A stretch of 64,000 nt of DNA from Ancylostoma caninum (lineage: Eukaryota; Nematoda; Chromadorea; Rhabditida; Ancylostomatidae). The notes under the pieces were generated by a model. It saw only the letters and a list, made by a program, of their open reading frames with translations. It did no database searches and was not told where the DNA came from. A program made the translations under genes and the position numbers. Location: NCBI GenBank assembly GCA_037903475.1, contig JBAJFG010000330.1, positions 186,001-250,000 of the forward strand, given 5' to 3'. Below are positions 46,201 through 59,642 of this stretch, one piece after another. How positions within the stretch are numbered: position 1 is the first letter of the stretch; each line of letters starts with the position of its first letter.

Positions 46201-49165
46201 GTACGCTTGACCCTGAATGTGATAAGGAGCATCAGAGCATCAAAATGAAGATTTGGTAATCTTTTGGAAACTGTCATGAACGATGCAGATCGAGGAATTG
46301 TCATAGGAAACCGAAAACCTTCCGAATCTGGCATAAAAGCCATTCAATCCACCAAAAAACGAAGATCTCATCCGATCGTTGATAGTAGAAAAATGATAGG
46401 TTGGAAAAGTAAAGCTGCAAACCAAACTATGTGCGAGACGCCCAGAGAATCCGCCTAAGTGGTGACTTAAAATAAATGCTGGTTTTGATTGACCCTCGAA
46501 ATTGTCACTGCACAAGATATATTCATACAAGGAAGTATCCCACATTCTATTCCTGCTAACGAACCTTATCTACCAGTTTACCAGTAACTGTCCTCACAGT
46601 ACAAGACATTTTTCTACAATTAAATTTGCGAAAGAGACCACCTTAGGTAAGCGTGGAGTATACTCTACCATTTCGAAGGACAAGATAGCACATGTGTGAC
46701 ATGAGCTTTGGGAATACGATCGCTAAAATTCGGAATACCTTGCAATCACTTGGACTCCATTCCCCGCCAGGCTTCACCTCTGGATGAGCGGCAGATACGT
46801 CTGCTTCCTGAAGGTTTTCGATCAGAAGCACTGCTTGAGGCAGTGATCCCCATAAATCGGGAACTGACTCGGGATCTGGGCAAACGCCTCCCGGTAAGCT
46901 GAAAAGATGAGCTTTAGACAAGGAGAAAGCATTCCCTTGCAAATCGTACTAAAAAAAAGACTACATCAACAATGAGACTGGCACAATACAAATAATTGCG
47001 GATTCTATCATTCAAATTTGATAGTCAATTTAGACCTTACATATCTATATGCAAGCGAGTAAGATTTGTATTCTGCATTATTGATTATATCTCACAATCA
47101 TAGCCATTCCCGATACTTGATGCAGGTGTTATAGCAGTGTTTTGCTTGACGCGTAATCATGAATGTTGAGCTTTTCATCGAGATGGATGTGAAATACTCC
47201 AAAATAAGCTCTACAACTCTAGAATTTGGCTCACAACTAATACATGATGTCTTTGAAAACAACGACACATAACTGCCGCTTCCTTAGATGTGGCGCATTT
47301 AAGAAGTAGCATTACGCAAAACGGTTCCGTGTTCAATAACGGCTGGAAATTATATCAATCTACGGAAAGTATCCTACCAGGTGAATGAATACAATAGTAG
47401 AAATATGCAAAAATCAGCTAGGAATAGCAAAAATTTTCGAATAACAGACTGCTGCTGGCGAAAAACTGCATCACGTAACGGCTATCGAATGATGGCAATT
47501 CGATCGCAGCGACCTGGTCTCACAACGCATGCATTCGGTGGATCCCTTGATCTACTAGGACGCCTGGACAATGGCCTGGTGCTTGCGCGCAGAGCTGCAA
47601 CGCGATGTTTACTTCGAGGTGAATGCCCTGTATTGTTTCAAGACTGCTACGCCCACAGATAAAGCCTACAAAAACCAGCTACTAGAAATGCTAGGGACCA
47701 AAACGATACCATTTTTGTCAACGTTGCAAGAAAATTCCCAAAATTAACGTAACTACATTGCATTGAAACTAAGGGGATTGCTAGTTTGCTGTTTAAAGAA
47801 TTGGAACAGTAGATTCCAAAAAAAAAAGAGAGTAGTAAGACATCAAAAGTTGAAAATAGGGAAAATTCGAATAGAGTTTCCATTGGCACACATAAAAACT
47901 TGGGATTTTTCAAAGAGGGAAAGTGAAAATTCACATAACTAAAGTATTAAAAAAACTCACGCAGTGAGGGTAGTTCTGGGTGTTTGCTTAGCTTCCAGAG
48001 AATCACCAATGTTATTCAGAAAATTTAGCGTTTGTCTAGCGTTTTCAAGTTCCTTCGGATCCGGTTCGTCGAGAACATGCAAAGGTCTGAAGTCGGCAAA
48101 TGTATGTACGGCATAATCGGTAATGGAAGTAACCAAATAAGTAAGCATAGTAGATCTTTCAAGTCTCCAAAGAGTAAACTGAGGTTTAGCAGCGAGAAAT
48201 TGTAGTGCGATGAAAAAGAAGCAAATGAGGAATGTAATATTCGCAACAGTGAATCTTTGAATGATAGAGAGTTGTCAAATTTCATGCGTGACACTGTACA
48301 CCAACATTTGTCCGTCTTTTACTCGCTGCTATTCTTGCAATGTTCCAAATACTAGAAAATATGGGCTGAGGCTTGCCCCTCAAGAAGAAGGGTTCAGGCG
48401 TGCCCAGTGTACTATTGTCAGAATTGTTGTCTGCCTGCCTAGTGAAAGTGTGAGTAGGTGAGCAGACGAAATGAATGAATCGGTAAGCAGGTCAGTGAAT
48501 GTATCTGAGTAAACATTATTACCTGGCATTGTTAGTCTTCGCTGCGGTCACGTGATGAACTGATGACGCAGTTTTGACGTACGGCGGATCACTGAAATAT
48601 AGTGCGCACTGAATCAAGCTCAGAAAGCGATTCAATACCGTCTAAAGCCTTGAGCAGGATCCAATTTACATTATGTGTCCGCCCAGCTTACTGAGAATGG
48701 CAGTGCATCTGCATTTGAAAGAGCGTCACTTATACGTTTACAGACGTATAAAATGTTTCGAATTCTTCACCTTTGTGACTACTAAGAGGATAACTGGACA
48801 ACGAAATTTCCTTTTCTACCTTACGGGGATAGGGACATCGCGCCAAGTAGCACCCATGTAAGTACTCACAAAGAACGACCACGATGCAAAGAAGAGCAAC
48901 CACCCAGATTCTGCTGCTCAGCTCGGTCTAAGCAAGCTGGCTAGAGGGGAATAATATGAAAAACAAAAAAGTGCCGAATTTAAACTGATCTTAAAAGAAA
49001 TAATTGGGAGAACTAAGTAAGAAACTAAAGATTAAGAGAAAAAGCGACCAACCTGTTGGCGGTGTACCGTAACAAAACGAGGTACACAGTGGAAAACGCA
49101 ACCACAAGGAACACCAAGTGTTTCGGAGAGAAATTCCGACAAACACAGTAGCACTCCCGCAACAT
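43209..49165 (-). CDS. bre-4: Beta-1,4-N-acetylgalactosaminyltransferase (GT7 family), BRE-4-like
   Basis: Golgi type II enzyme that adds a beta-1,4 sugar to terminal GlcNAc. Nine exons join in phase to 365 residues: 49165-49053, 48086-47961, 46898-46739, 44935-44807, 44429-44245, 44034-43919, 43597-43489, 43425-43347 and 43289-43209. The ATG is two bases after TTCTCAG, a likely trans-splice acceptor. Residues 17-34 are the signal anchor. The catalytic domain has VAVIIPFRDRQSHL, the metal-binding FHDVD (207-209), PRHMGAFV and WGGEDDD (269-275). The residue matching Tyr289 of bovine B4GALT1 is Ile244 (EIVGG versus QYFGG); Ile or Leu here is known to favour UDP-GalNAc over UDP-Gal, so LacdiNAc synthesis is predicted. 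N-glycosylation sequons occur in LNYTIER and GLNETDK. C. elegans BRE-4 is the closest match that I can name; a sister paralogue is possible. Confidence 0.9.
43765..43837. repeat. Short tandem duplication in an intron
   Basis: A ~36-bp unit with ATTCGGCAATTCCTTCATCC occurs twice in a row, inside the intron between exons 6 and 7 of the glycosyltransferase gene. Confidence 0.75.
45009..46216. mobile_element. 1.2-kb DNA transposon with 6-bp target duplication, in intron 3
   Basis: The termini TCAGGGTCAAGCGT and ACGCTTGACCCTGA are inverted repeats, with looser similarity extending to about 45 bp (both contain GGTAA and then CCGAGGCG-type sequence). ATGTGA lies immediately outside both ends (45003-45008 and 46217-46222). 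I see no transposase; the interior has tRNA B-box-like GGTTCGATCTCC near 45390 and C-runs. It is a non-autonomous element of undetermined superfamily. Confidence 0.7.
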
Positions 49166-49167
49166 TT

Positions 49168-51143
49168 CTGAGAATCTCGTCTCTCCTTACTCGAGCGCAG
49201 TTTTACCGCTCGCTCTATTCTAGTGGATAGCCTCCGAGTAAGTTTACCGCCTCATCGGAAACGCTGAAAACAGAAAAAATTGAACAGCATTAAGCAAAAA
49301 TCTACATATTCATGTGAGTGGAGGGCACCATTAACAAATCATCGCAATTTCTGAACATCTGTTCAGAAAAGCGTTTGAAAGAGATCTGCACAAAGTTCTA
49401 CCTATGGAGCGTAGGCAGAAGTATTGCAGAGACATATGGGAAACTAAATGAAAAGTGCACATCAACTGGTAACGACTACCGAGATCAAATCACCGATGTT
49501 GTCAGATGATTCTTGCATTGCACTAAAGGACGCATATTAATTTATGCGCTGTGGTCCCTATACGGAAAGTTCCACTAGAAAACTCGTCCTTTTTCCGTGC
49601 TGTGTCTTCCCTTTTCATTTTCCATTTACTCTTTCTACAACAGCTGAGAAATATTGCTACAAAGGTTTAGTTTGTTATCGTTGGTACCTTTGCTCACTTG
49701 TATGCATCAATTTATTCGACCCTGTACCGTAAGTGCGTATTCCAGGGCGTAAATTTTGGCGTTTATGCTTGCATTTTGCTTCAAAAAAGTTTTTTCTCGC
49801 ATGGATGCTATTCTGGAACCAAAGTCGATAACATTCTGAAGATTTTGGAAGGCATGAAGTATTTCTCGGCATTATGACATGGTTTGTTGCTTGGCATTGG
49901 ACACTGCTTTAAGCAGGAAGTGTGGATCGGGGATGTATGAATGTGAGATATTTTTGTTTTCCTACTCCCCGGCAGTGTGCATATGTTATACCTGTGGTAT
50001 TCATGTATCTATTCCATGTATTCTTTTCAAGGGAACGTTCCATGGTGTGTTACTGCACAGCTTTTTTTTGGTAATTTTCGAGATGGCCGACTAAAGTCAT
50101 CCATTTCTTCCTTTCTTGTATGAATATTAAAAAAGAAACCCAGTTGTACCGCAGCTCATGCCGTAAATTTAGGGTTTTTTTCTGCCTGTTGGCCGCAACC
50201 ACGCAATACTCCCTCTCTCGAAACTGGCCTCGAGCTTGGGTAACTGAACCGGAATCGAGCAGCGCAGTTTATCGATCTCTCTCATCCACGTATGGGAAGT
50301 TCTACATATGACGACTATGTGTTACCTTAATTTGGCACTGTTAGGTCACAGTGGGCTCAAAGGGTTCAAAACTTGCATAGCCAGAATTTGGGCGGCTGGT
50401 TTTATTGTATCAGTATAATGTCTTTCAAGAGGGCATTCGTTGCATGCATAGGATTGTGAAAGGAAATTGATTAGGGAGGAGAGCACCTTTTTGATGAAGC
50501 CGTAAAGTTGTTGTTTCTGGGGCGAACTTTGTTTGTTCCTCATGCAGGCTTCTATATTTCTCTTACGAAGTAGCTTTGAATTTGACGTCTTTTGACTTCT
50601 TATATCTGACGGCATGTTTATTTGGGTAAATTGCCCTTATGCCACGGAAATTGATTTCATTCTATTGTCAGAAATGATCTTCGCACATTTAGGCGGATCG
50701 CAGTGCAGCGAAAATTGCTCTCCACCACATTATTTGCTGCCGGTAACCTCATCTTTTGCTTTCCGGAAATGCTGTATCACACCACTGTTCTGGATATAAT
50801 ATTGATCCTGTTTTTTTTTTAAATCTCGTTTGAGCTGACGATGAGTTGTGCATCCTGGAACATCGAGATCGAAAACGGCCACTATCTTTGTGACAGCCTA
50901 ATAGTTATTATCCGCTCGTGCCAGATGAGATATTTAGGTCCATATTCACAAACAGAGACTGCGAACTTTTGCGCAACTTTTTTTATAATGTATGACATAT
51001 CTTCGCTGCCATAGGCTTTTACTTTTACTCATGTGATTTTTCTCCCAGTGTTTTTAGCGTTGAGCGGTAGTTCGCCTTAACTCAATTATTCGGTTTTTTT
51101 TTTCGAATTTTGTTGCTGTTATCGAATTTCTGTTTACTTTCAG
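49168..51143. other. Intergenic interval between divergent genes
   Basis: It separates the minus-strand glycosyltransferase and the plus-strand TBL3 gene, so both promoters probably lie here. Short frames (such as 49879-50094 plus and 50346-50615 minus) show no recognised domain. No TATA box or other element could be called with confidence. Confidence 0.4.
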
Positions 51144-51179
51144 GTTTTGCTGGTTACCTGGGACGTTTAATGGTTTAAT

Positions 51180-54100
51180 ATGAAGCATGTCGTTAGGGAC
51201 CTGGCTGTGAAACGATCCATCGAAGCATTGTATACAGGCGGGATTTTAGAATGGAGTGCAGATGGAAGCACTCTGTACTCAACTTGTTCCAATATAGTTA
51301 AGGCCATCAATTTGGATGACAGTCTATCTTGGTTTGTTTCATTGCATTCCGATCACCATGACATGATTTTGCCATTATTACATTTTGCCTTTTACAGCTA
51401 CACTATCGGTGATACCGAGGAGACTCTTCGCATTACCTGCATTTGCTTGGATAAAAATCGCTCTCGACTGCTTGTCGCATACACTAATTATGTTGTGAGT
51501 TTTTTTCACTTCATTTGAACTCTGTTTTCGTTTTATTTTATACTCCCAATCCTACGCTCGTTTGAGTGTCTCACCTTTATTTCACTTATTATTTCTGGAA
51601 GAGAGACATGACACTTACTTTACAGCGGTTTCACTTTTTTGAGTGTTTGTCATGCAATCGGGGTGCGATCTCGAAGATTTTGGTTTCTGACTTGACACAG
51701 CTGCAATCCTACAAAGCAGTATGTGGATCTAATTGGAAAATCTCTGTTGTTGCCCAACAAAAATTGCTCATGAGATAAATTTTCTGGCAGCAATGTTCAA
51801 TTAGAAGAGAAGTAGGGGCGCCGTAACAGAAAAAAATAAAGAAACATGTATTACGACTTGAACGCAGGAAGATCAAATATGTATGTAGGTTAAATATGTA
51901 TGTAGCTTCCACTCTACACAAGTACGCAGCCATTGTTGTCATTGGAAGAATTGAGGACCGACTTTGCCCGACTCCTCAAACACAAGAATTCCTATTGAAG
52001 ACGGCCCCATTACTACTGGTGGAAACAGTGATATCGCTGCTAGGTGTTTGGGGCATTTTTATTATTTAACTAAACTAAGGACAATTGTCTCGCACTTGGT
52101 TGATTCCGGTTCCTTTGTGTAGATCCGTTGCTGTCGAAAAATGAAATTTTCGAGCGGAACAGGGGCCAAACGGTCAGGTCTGTGTGGTGCCATATTTCAT
52201 CAGGGTAGTTGCCAAATTAGTGGCCGAATTGGACGCGCCAGTTCAAAGTATTATAACGCAGCTCAAGCACAACTTTGCTCATCAATTTAACACCAGTTCA
52301 ATACGGTATGAATTCCAACAATCCAGTGAGGGTTGCGTGCCTCCATAACGAAGACTGCGATCGCATATTGCATAGACATTGCGGATCCACATATTTCAAA
52401 CTTCTTTAGATCCGTGAATTCACGCTTGGTGAGTCTACAGCAAGTGTAGCACGAACATGGAAAACAATGCACACAGCTCCAATTCTTTCCATGAAATTCA
52501 ATCAAGATGGTTCCCTTCTAGCAACTGGATCTGCAGATCACACCGTGAAAGTGGGAATTGCTCGAATTTCTTAGCTTTCCAGTTCAATTTTTGTCAGCTT
52601 CACGGATTTGGATTTTATTCCAAACCAATTGCTTCAGATTTGGGATATGGTTCAACAGCACTGCACCCATACATTAAAAGGGCCCGGTGTAGTTTCTGCG
52701 CTGACTTTTATACAGAACAGTCGTCTTATGGTTGGGTATTTGGAAGGACAGATATGCATGTTCGATCTTGTGAAGGGAGCCATTCACAAATTATTAAGAG
52801 AATGGAAGACGCATAGCAGGTAAATGTTCATAATCTCATTCTTTTTCTCTCAAGGAAACTATTTAACTGTTTGCTTGCCGTGATCATTGCAGCAGAAATA
52901 GGTGGTGGTACATCCCAGTATTTCCGCTGTTTTATTTGATTCTCATCTTAACTGAGGTAAAAGGCGAAAATTTCATTCGAGAAGTGGACAGTATTACGTA
53001 AATTTTGAGCATAGTAGGTCCAGGCTCCCCTTTCTGAACTCAAAATCGGCACTGATAGGTAGTTCGGCGTCCGATAGACTGATCACCTAGCTAGTTGTCG
53101 TAGTTATATGGTTGATATAGTTACGCGCGAACCACATTTTATTTTGCGCCCGGAAATTACTCTGGGACAATTTGCTAACCGGAGTGGACAATTCGTCTTG
53201 TCTTTGGCATGGTAGGGGAAAGGGGCAAAATATCTTCTATATCTGTGCATATTATCTGATTACTTCCCTTGAGAAGCTATCCCTTGATCACCTTTGCAAA
53301 GGTTTGCAAATTAGAGCACTTCTCAGAGGTGGACGTATAAGAAATAAATTTTTCAGAGCTTAATGACTACCATGCTGAAGACTTTTTCTAATACCGAATG
53401 TTTCTGACTTCTGAAATCGTGATTGTGAAACAACTCAAGAGTCTAGTGTAAAGAATCTTTCTTACCTTTTGCTATACTTTACGCTTCGTAATGGGAGTGC
53501 TTATCTGAAAATAACAAAAGAAATTGCCTTCAGAGCTCAAGCAGAGTCAACTCCAACATCGGGTTGATATTATTCTATTGTAGTTCGAACCTACCCAGTT
53601 CTTCTCTTTTTTCTGAACTGATTGTCTCAGTTCTACGTCTAGTAATTCGTTCGTTTTACATTCCTTGCACAAATGCTCTTTACAACGATTTACCTTGTGC
53701 ACCGCCTGTACCAGTGCCGGACGCACAAAGTGGCAGGGGGGGTGGGGGTAGCAAGAGAAAAAAACTGGGGTCTCCTCCACTTTTGGGATCCGGATGGGGA
53801 ATAAAATTAATACGAATACCAATTTAATATCAAATAATCAAAAAAGGATATCAAAAACTATTATTGTAAGTAATAAACAGTGGTCTGCGTCTGCCAATGA
53901 TCTATACCTATACTTCACCTTATATCTTCTCCTATAGAATTTCTGTTGAATATTTCCCTGTGTTGAAACGTTTCAGCTGGTTTACAGTCAGGTCACAGGA
54001 TTTGTCGAGCTTTCCGGATCACGCCGTGTTGTTGCTGTTTCAAGAGATCAGACGGCTTCAATCATTGAAATTGAGACCAGAGAAGTTCTTAAGGTGATTA

Positions 54101-57100
54101 GCTATCGCACCTGAGATATTAATGCGTCACTTTTTTCGTTAGAATTTTTTTTTGTTAAAAATGCCAAGCATCTGTGGTTATTTTCCCCACAATTTCTTTT
54201 TGTTTTTGATCCGTTTACCTCTTAGGTATTCCCACTTTTCGAAGCAGTTGAAGCAGTTGTTATTGCTCACAATGGAAACATGGTAACCATAGGAGAAGAA
54301 GGAACAGTGAAAGAGTGGATTATTGGTTCTGCAAAAGTTCTCCGCAGCAAGAAGATCACAACGTAAGAGGATATCCAATTTCTTCCATATTAATGATATA
54401 CATTAAAAATGCCTTTAAAAGAAGTGGTAGTGTTTAGGGCTGGACTCAACTTTTTATTGTACAACCCAATTCGAGACCAATTGTTAATGACGTCTGCAGA
54501 AGAGAACATATTTATTGTCTCGTTCGACAACTTTTCCTTGAAGAGGCAAATTGTTGGATTTCATGACGAGGTAAGAGACTTCATTCTTGTCTGTTTGGTT
54601 TTTTCACACACTAGTTTTTCCCCAAAGTCTTGTCTGCTGAGTGAGTTTCTACTTTTTTCATTGTGTCGTTAACTTTTCCGGTTTCTTTCACTTCACAGAC
54701 TTTTGGCCTTCGTGTCGAAAACTTTTTCGCCGTGTAGCAAAGCGAAATTCACATTTTTCCTCAGCCTGTCGCCGTCTACGGAAGCTATTAATGTTTTAAA
54801 ACGATCAGAGTTATGTGGTATTTGAATAGATTCACTGTTTAACGGTGACAGGGACTTTTAGAGCAATATACATAATGTGCGGACAATGTGACGGTTATTC
54901 CTAGTACCGCGTCTATTTGTTCGCCGTGCACACATTGAACCTTGTGAAAGTTCTGTCTCACATTAAAGTCGGACTTTTCTGCTTAAAATAGCAGCCTAGG
55001 CATGAAACCATATGATACTACACTAATCGAGTTTCTTATTTGGAGTTTAGTTGAGAGTCGGGTGTTCTCCTCTAATCTCTCCAGCTACCATCTCTGCTGA
55101 AGCAGAAAAGTCCGACTTTGATGTGAGACAGAACTTTCACAAGGTTCAATGTGTGCACGGCGAACAAATAGGGACGGTACCAGGAATAACCGTCACACTG
55201 TCCACACATTATGTATATTGCTCTAAAAGTCCCTCTAACCACTAAACAGTGAACCTATTCAAATACCACATAACTCCAATCGTTTTAAAACATTAATAGC
55301 TTCCGTAGACGGCGACAGGCAGAGGAAAAATGTGAATCACCCTCTAACCACTAAACAGTGAACCTATTCAACCTCTGCTGAAATGATCTCATCCACAATC
55401 AGTGGAAATACAATACCAATCCTGTTCCTAGTGTAGTTTTCTCATTTTATCTGCCCAGGTATACGCATGCTCACTCTTTGGTAAGGATGAGTCGCACTTG
55501 GCTGTTGCTTCCAACTCAAGAGAAATCCGACTGTATGATGTGAAAACATGGGATTGCCAATTAGTTGAGGGTAGGTTTATCGGGAACTATGCTTCGAATG
55601 ATTGAGGGCTTGATCTTACTCCTGAAATTGTGCTGTCAGTCACTTTTTTATAGGTCACACCGAAAGTGTGCTGCATGTTACTACAGCTGCATTTGATCGA
55701 AGTCTGTTAGCGTCTTGTAGCAAGGACAACTCCATCATCATATGGAAGCTTTCTGGTGAGCGATAATTCTCAAACATTGGAAACTATTCATCCAGTTTTG
55801 GTTCAAAATTTCTATTTTGGTAGTTTTTTTTCAACCTTGAGAGAAAGGGGATTTGAGCATCCACCGTTGCATTTCATAGTAGGTTTTTTTTCCACATGTC
55901 CCGCTTCCACAACACCGCTCACTTCCTTGCACGGTCCTTCGAGCACTGCTCGAAGCTTGAAACTGTCTGGGGCTGGATGCGCCATTGAGATTACCCTGAG
56001 TAAACTTATTGATATCATACAGATTTACGCATCGTTAATACGTGGTCTCTGAGTAATCTCAATGATGCATCCTTGCACTGGTTCCTGCCGTTTCTGAAGT
56101 CCCGGCCGCCGTTCCAAACTATGTGTTTAGTTCAGAGTTGTTTTAATCCCCATAACTTTTCTTCTCAGGTGATTATGGAGACGGTCAAGTTCAGTTGCTG
56201 CCAGTCGCTCGTGCGACCGGCCATACAAATTCAGTGAACGCTGCGTGTTTCTCTTATTCTGGAAAACGACCGTTCCTGTTATCTGTTTCCGCCGATGCCA
56301 CGATAAAGCTTTGGTCACTAGTTGGCCTCAATTCCGATGCTAGAATGGACGAGAACGTTGAGGATATGTCAGTTAATCATCTCTTTTTTAACATTTTCCA
56401 TCAAATTTAGGTCTGTTTAGTGACAAACTAACATGCTCTTCTACTTTTGTTGCTCATGGGAAGGACGTAAACTGTGTTGACATCGCACTCACCGATAGCA
56501 TCTGTATGACTGGAGGGTGAGAGTAATACTGGACATTATTTCTCGAAATGAAGTGCCAAGGTTTTTCTTTGTAGAATGGACAAGTTGGTGAAGCTATGGC
56601 ACGTCGATTCTGGAAAAATGCGGCTTGGTATCGCCGGTACTTTGTCGGGACATCGACGAGGAGTAGCTGATGTTAGATTCTCTCCCAACTCTCTGGTACT
56701 TATTTTGCTTTTTGGTATTCAACACTTCGAGGGGCTGTTGTACAATCTTGTAGTCGAGCAGTTAAAAAGTATCTGATAGTGTTTCTAGCTCAGATTTTGT
56801 TTCCCTTGCAAATACACTTGGTTTTATGCTGGAATTCACAAAGAACTGCAACGATTTATGTGGGACTTTCCGAGAAAAAAAAAAGATGTTTTTGGGACTG
56901 AGCCGAAATTAAGCTTAAGCCGAAGAACCCATCCCTCTCGCCTTTGTTTTCTTTTTTTTTCTTTTGAGAATTACTTAACTTACCGAAGGAAGGGGTGGAA
57001 ATGTGCTATTTGAAAACACTTGGTGCTGCCTTGGAAGAAGTGCTTCATAAAAGTTCATGTTAATCTTTGCAGTATGGGAAACTCTTCAAGGAAACTTTGA

Positions 57101-59642
57101 TGTTTTACTTCGTAATAGAAATGGAAGCTTCTACCAAAATTTTTTGATGTTACTTCTCATTCTGTCGAGTAACTTGAGCAGTAAACCAACATTTTCAGTC
57201 TTTATTTCGGCTAATGTTTCGGCGTCGTTGCCTTCGCCAGAGCCTGAAAAGTCAGAACCAAATGAGACGTATCCTCCCAAACACCCAATCAGCCCCCACA
57301 AGTTAAAATCCAACATGAGAGTAAAAGCGAAAAACGAGATCAGTGATGTAAAACCCGTCAATGCTTACCTAGATAGCCGCGATGTAATGGCACCGCCGCG
57401 TTGAATAGGTGTGCCGCTACTTGTAAGTAGGGTGCCCCCGCGCCTGACCCCGTAGATCAAAACCTTCAAAGAAGGTCGAACGTTCATTCTCTCCTTTATT
57501 CACCATGTGATACAAGCATGTTCCAATCTTTTGAGCTTAGAAGTTTCTCGTTTAGAAAGCAGCCTCTTCGAGTGGTGACATGACTATAAAAATATGGTCA
57601 CTGCAGGATAAAACGTGCTTGCAAACTCTGAACGGGCACAACTCAGCAGTTTTCAGGGTGAGTTTGCCGACATCTCTTTTTAAATTGACTTTCAAACCTA
57701 CGGAGTTAGGTGAAACATTCTAAATATCTTCCTGTGTTAGCGACAGCAGGCACGGCTTTCGGCTGACCTGTCTAATTTCTTTTATTGCTCGTTTTGCTAT
57801 CACGATTCAACTTCACTTCGACGATAAGATTCTAGAAATAGGTTCACGCAAGCGAATAGAATGTTCTGAGAATAGCAGTAAAACAAACGAGGCGAATATG
57901 TCCTGACCTCTAAATCATATTTACTGCTGCTTCTTTCGCTTCTTGGGTAGTTTACCCTCAATAATGAAGTCTGTAGGCGTGCATCGAAACATACATAACC
58001 TTTTGTTTTCCAACGATTGCAGATACTGTTCGTGAATCACGGCTCGCAATTGATGTCTGCTGATAGTGCGGGTATCATAAAGATCTGGACTTTAGCCACT
58101 ATGGAAGCAGATACATCAATTGAAGCTCATAATGATAAGGTTGGTTTTCGTTCTGAATTGTATACGGCTACTTCTACTTGCAACCTCAAGTCTTTTATAG
58201 AAATATATGATACCCGAAATGCTGAACCTTTGTCTGCATACCTGTCTGTAACCTATGTCTTCTCAGATATGGACGCTATTGGTGAACCACGATGAGAGTG
58301 AGTACGTAACTGCCGGCACTGATGGGCGCATCGTACTTTGGAAAGACGTCTCTGAGGAGCGAAAGTTGGAAGAAGAAGCAAAAGCAAAAAAGCGTATGGA
58401 GGAGGAACAGGTACCTGTTTCATTCCTTCACTTTCTATTTTTTCATCTTTTCATTTCCATTTTTTTTCACTCTTAAAGAAATAGTTTTTGATCCACTGCA
58501 CTAGCGGCAGCACTGTAGGCTATTCATATCTTCTGAGTACACTTTTTCCGTTTTGTGTTTGATGCAACAGCGGAAATGTGGGCTAAGGTGGAGAGTTACA
58601 CCACACCTTGGTAGAAAGTTGTACCACACCACATTTTTTGTACATGCTATACATACTGATAAATTTTCATGATGATTCAGTAAATTAACCATTTCATTTC
58701 ATTTAAAAGTTATTCATTCTCTGAAACATATGATACTTTTTAGACTCTGAACAATCTTCTCGAACAGGATCGTTTCCAAGAAGCGCTGGAATTCGCACTA
58801 GGATTAGTCAGACCATTTTGTGCTTTAAAGGTCTGCTAGTTTTTGCTCTCTTTCTCTTTCTTTTTGTTCTTTCTTTCTTTTTCTCTGTTCTATTCGAGTA
58901 GCGGCTAGCGCTTCTAGTTTTGAAAATTCACTATGAAGTAATGCTAGCCTTCTCACTATCTCATTAGTTTTGCTACATATTACATTCATGGGCTTTGTTT
59001 TTTGAGTATATAATCGAGGTTATTCAGGTTATTGACCGATTAATTGATGGTGATGAACTTATGCCTGCTCTAATGAAGTTGGATAAGCAGCGAATACAGA
59101 TTTTATTAGATTTTGCTACTCAGTGGAACACCAATAGCCGGACATCATTGGTATGTTGATATTGATTGCTTAAAACTTAACTTTCTGGAACTGCTGTGAG
59201 TGATATATAGGCTGATGTGCATGACAGACTCATGTATGTACCAAAATATAGAAGTTTGGTGTTTTAACCAGCTCCTGTTCGCTATTATGCACTCATGCCT
59301 TTGCTCAGTTTCGTTATACGTATTCCCGTTGGAACTGATGTAAAATTAAGTCTTCAGGCTAGTCAAAATGTATTGAATTGCATACTCAAGTCCCTCCCAC
59401 CTGATGAATTGCTGGAGCTGCCTAATATTAGATCTGTTGTTGAATCGTTTATTCCCTATACGAAGAGGTGGGTTTTCCAACAGTTCTTCATTGAATTTTG
59501 ATTACCCTTGTCAATACTACACCTGTACTGAAACGTGCTGCACCATCCTTACTTTTGCTGCAGCATCAGTGGTGTCCGAGGCAAGGCTAGTTGCCGTATA
59601 CGTTCATACATGATAGAACTACATATTTTACGGCTTTTATGA
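51180..59642 (+). CDS. TBL3: TBL3/UTP13 WD-repeat protein of the small-subunit processome
   Basis: Nucleolar U3 snoRNP (UTP-B) subunit for 18S pre-rRNA processing. Nineteen exons join in phase to 779 aa (human TBL3 is 808): 51180-51331, 51398-51494, 52410-52550, 52638-52819, 53988-54093, 54226-54362, 54438-54570, 55459-55570, 55654-55755, 56169-56367, 56421-56516, 56575-56695, 57556-57657, 58023-58139, 58267-58410, 58744-58830, 59028-59150, 59358-59467 and 59564-59642. The start fits TBL3 (AVKRSIEALYTGG versus the human AVERKIEPFYKGG), and TTTCAG lies at 51138-51143. WD repeats include WKTMHTAPILSMKF, GHTESVLHV, GHTNSVNAACFS, GHRRGVADVRFSPN and IVLWKDV. Residues ~648-779 are the Utp13 C-terminal domain (LLDFATQWNTNSR, VVESFIPYTKR). 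The last exon is the least certain. Introns 4 and 7 hold repeats. Confidence 0.93.
53712..53899. mobile_element. Diverged MITE in TBL3 intron 4
   Basis: The left end CAGTGCCGGACGCAC and right end CTGCGTCTGCCAATG are diverged versions of the termini at 33268/33533. The interior GTCTCCTCCACTTTTGGGA matches the reverse complement of GGCGGAGACC-type sequence in those copies. Confidence 0.65.
54747..55337. mobile_element. Long inverted repeat (two 238-bp arms) in TBL3 intron 7
   Basis: Left arm 54747-54984 and right arm 55100-55337 are reverse complements with few differences, separated by 115 bp. Outer ends read ATTCACATTTTTCCTC and inner ends GGACTTTTCTGCTT. Part of the right arm (CCCTCTAACCACTAAACAG) is repeated again just outside at about 55339-55371. 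It is non-coding and resembles a fold-back transposon; it would form a long double-stranded stem in the pre-mRNA. Confidence 0.85.

Noticed and set aside
47381..47662. Possible extra exon in glycosyltransferase intron 2
   Set aside because: Exons 2 and 3 already join in phase, and the open frame is on the opposite strand.
57057..57404. 115-residue frame in TBL3 intron 12
   Set aside because: The flanking TBL3 exons join in phase without it, and no family resemblance was seen; it could be a retained repeat fragment.
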